NCBI GenBank assembly: GCA_017380275.1 | Contig: JAFOEH010000344.1 | Location: 1-5,906, forward strand | Reading direction: 5' to 3' | Source of the DNA: Alistipes sp. | GTDB lineage: Bacteria; Bacteroidota; Bacteroidia; Bacteroidales; Rikenellaceae | DNA length: 5,906 nt | Shown here: positions 5,244 through 5,906 of the stretch, piece by piece | Position numbering within the stretch: the first letter of the stretch is position 1 | Layout: each line of letters opens with the position of its first letter | Translations under genes and position numbers: made by a program | Notes under the pieces: model-generated | Seen by the model: only the letters and a program-made list of their open reading frames with translations | Databases searched by the model: none | Told to the model about the DNA's origin: nothing

Positions 5244-5906
5244 TTAATTAGAAAAGACTATCTCCTCGCCGTTGGCATCGATCTTAATCTCCTTCTCACG
5301 ATCAACCTCGCCCGCCAAGATTCGCTTCGAGAGGGCATTGACCACCTCGCGCTGAATCACGCGCTTGACAGGTCGCGCACCATAGAGCGGATCGTAGCCA
5401 AGACGCGCTATAAGGTCGCGGGCCGAGGCGGTGTACTCCAGCTTCAGGCCGTTGCGCGAGAGCATACGGGCGATGATACTCATCTGAATATCAACGATAT
5501 GCTCAATATCGCGGCGCGTGAGCGGCTCGAACATCACAATCTCGTCGATGCGGTTCACAAACTCGGGCTTGAGCTGCTGCTTGAGCATCTCGACAACCTC
5601 CTCGCGCGTGCGCTCCACAAGCTCCTCCGTAGGCTCATCGCCCGCAAAGGCCGAGGCGAAACGCTCCTGAATAAGGTGCGAGCCCATATTCGAGGTCATA
5701 ATGATTATCGTGTTGCGGAAATCGACCGTGCGGCCCTTGTTGTCCGTCAGTCGGCCATCGTCGAGCACCTGCAACAGGATGTTGAAGACATCGGGATGGG
5801 CCTTCTCGATCTCGTCGAGCAGCACCACCGAGTAGGGCTTGCGGCGCACGGCCTCGGTGAGCTGGCCACCCTCGTCATAGCCCACATATCCCGGAGGCGC
5901 ACCCAC
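5244..5906 (-). CDS. clpB: ATP-dependent disaggregase ClpB, C-terminal part
   Basis: This is the last 220 residues of a protein of usually about 860; the 5' part lies beyond the window. ClpB is a hexameric AAA+ chaperone that works with DnaK/DnaJ/GrpE to pull polypeptides out of aggregates in the cytoplasm. The fragment covers most of the second nucleotide-binding domain after its Walker A: the pore loop GYVGYDEGG (6-14), Walker B VVLLDE (27-32), sensor 1 TSN (71-73), the arginine finger R119 in EFVNRIDEI, and sensor 2 GAR (176-178). The GAPPGYVGYDEGGQLTEAVR and IIMTSNMGSHLIQ segments fit ClpB better than ClpC or ClpA. The first visible codon is an internal GTG (Val), not a start. No frameshift is seen and the C-terminus is normal in length. 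It probably belongs to the heat-shock response, but its promoter is not in view. Confidence 0.95.
   Translation of the reverse strand: MGAPPGYVGYDEGGQLTEAVRRKPYSVVLLDEIEKAHPDVFNILLQVLDDGRLTDNKGRTVDFRNTIIIMTSNMGSHLIQERFASAFAGDEPTEELVERTREEVVEMLKQQLKPEFVNRIDEIVMFEPLTRRDIEHIVDIQMSIIARMLSRNGLKLEYTASARDLIARLGYDPLYGARPVKRVIQREVVNALSKRILAGEVDREKEIKIDANGEEIVFSN

Overview
The window looks like a piece of a Bacteroidota (Bacteroidales) chromosome, probably an Alistipes/Rikenellaceae-type gut bacterium. The main reasons are promoters of the Bacteroidota form (TTG, about 17-23 bp, TAnnTTTG), AT-rich intergenic DNA next to GC-rich genes, a DUF4954 protein (a family I know mainly from this phylum), and AATTTTG-type intergenic repeats. 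The genus is inferred, not shown.

Layout: positions 1-276 hold no convincing gene and are mostly a structured repeat. At 277-1053 (minus) is a DeoR/GlpR-family repressor. It is divergent from glpT (1217-2644, plus), a glycerol-3-phosphate:phosphate antiporter. The 163 bp between them hold a good glpT promoter with a TTTCG-ATA-CGAAA palindrome at its expected start site, a plausible repressor/transporter pair. glpT ends at a strong GC-rich terminator. Positions 2780-3110 are a large nested inverted repeat between the convergent ends of glpT and the next gene. Then comes a 659-residue DUF4954 protein with left-handed beta-helix (hexapeptide) character (3121-5100, minus) and the C-terminal quarter of the disaggregase ClpB (5244-5906, minus, running off the window).

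The most interesting part is not a gene. A hairpin of about 70 bp occurs three times (103-174, 2927-2997, 5160-5232), always in the same orientation and always just downstream of a minus-strand gene (deoR-like, DUF4954, clpB). Outer arms and an 8-base loop motif (CCTGATAC on the minus strand) are conserved, while the inner stem differs completely in sequence yet stays complementary in each copy. In two copies it belongs to a longer module that also carries AATTTTG-type repeats and ends in a 6-bp hairpin with a TAA triloop, whose stem also changes with compensation. The structure appears to be selected, or copied, as DNA or RNA secondary structure. A REP/MITE-like element family or a 3'-end RNA element are the main readings; sequence alone does not decide.
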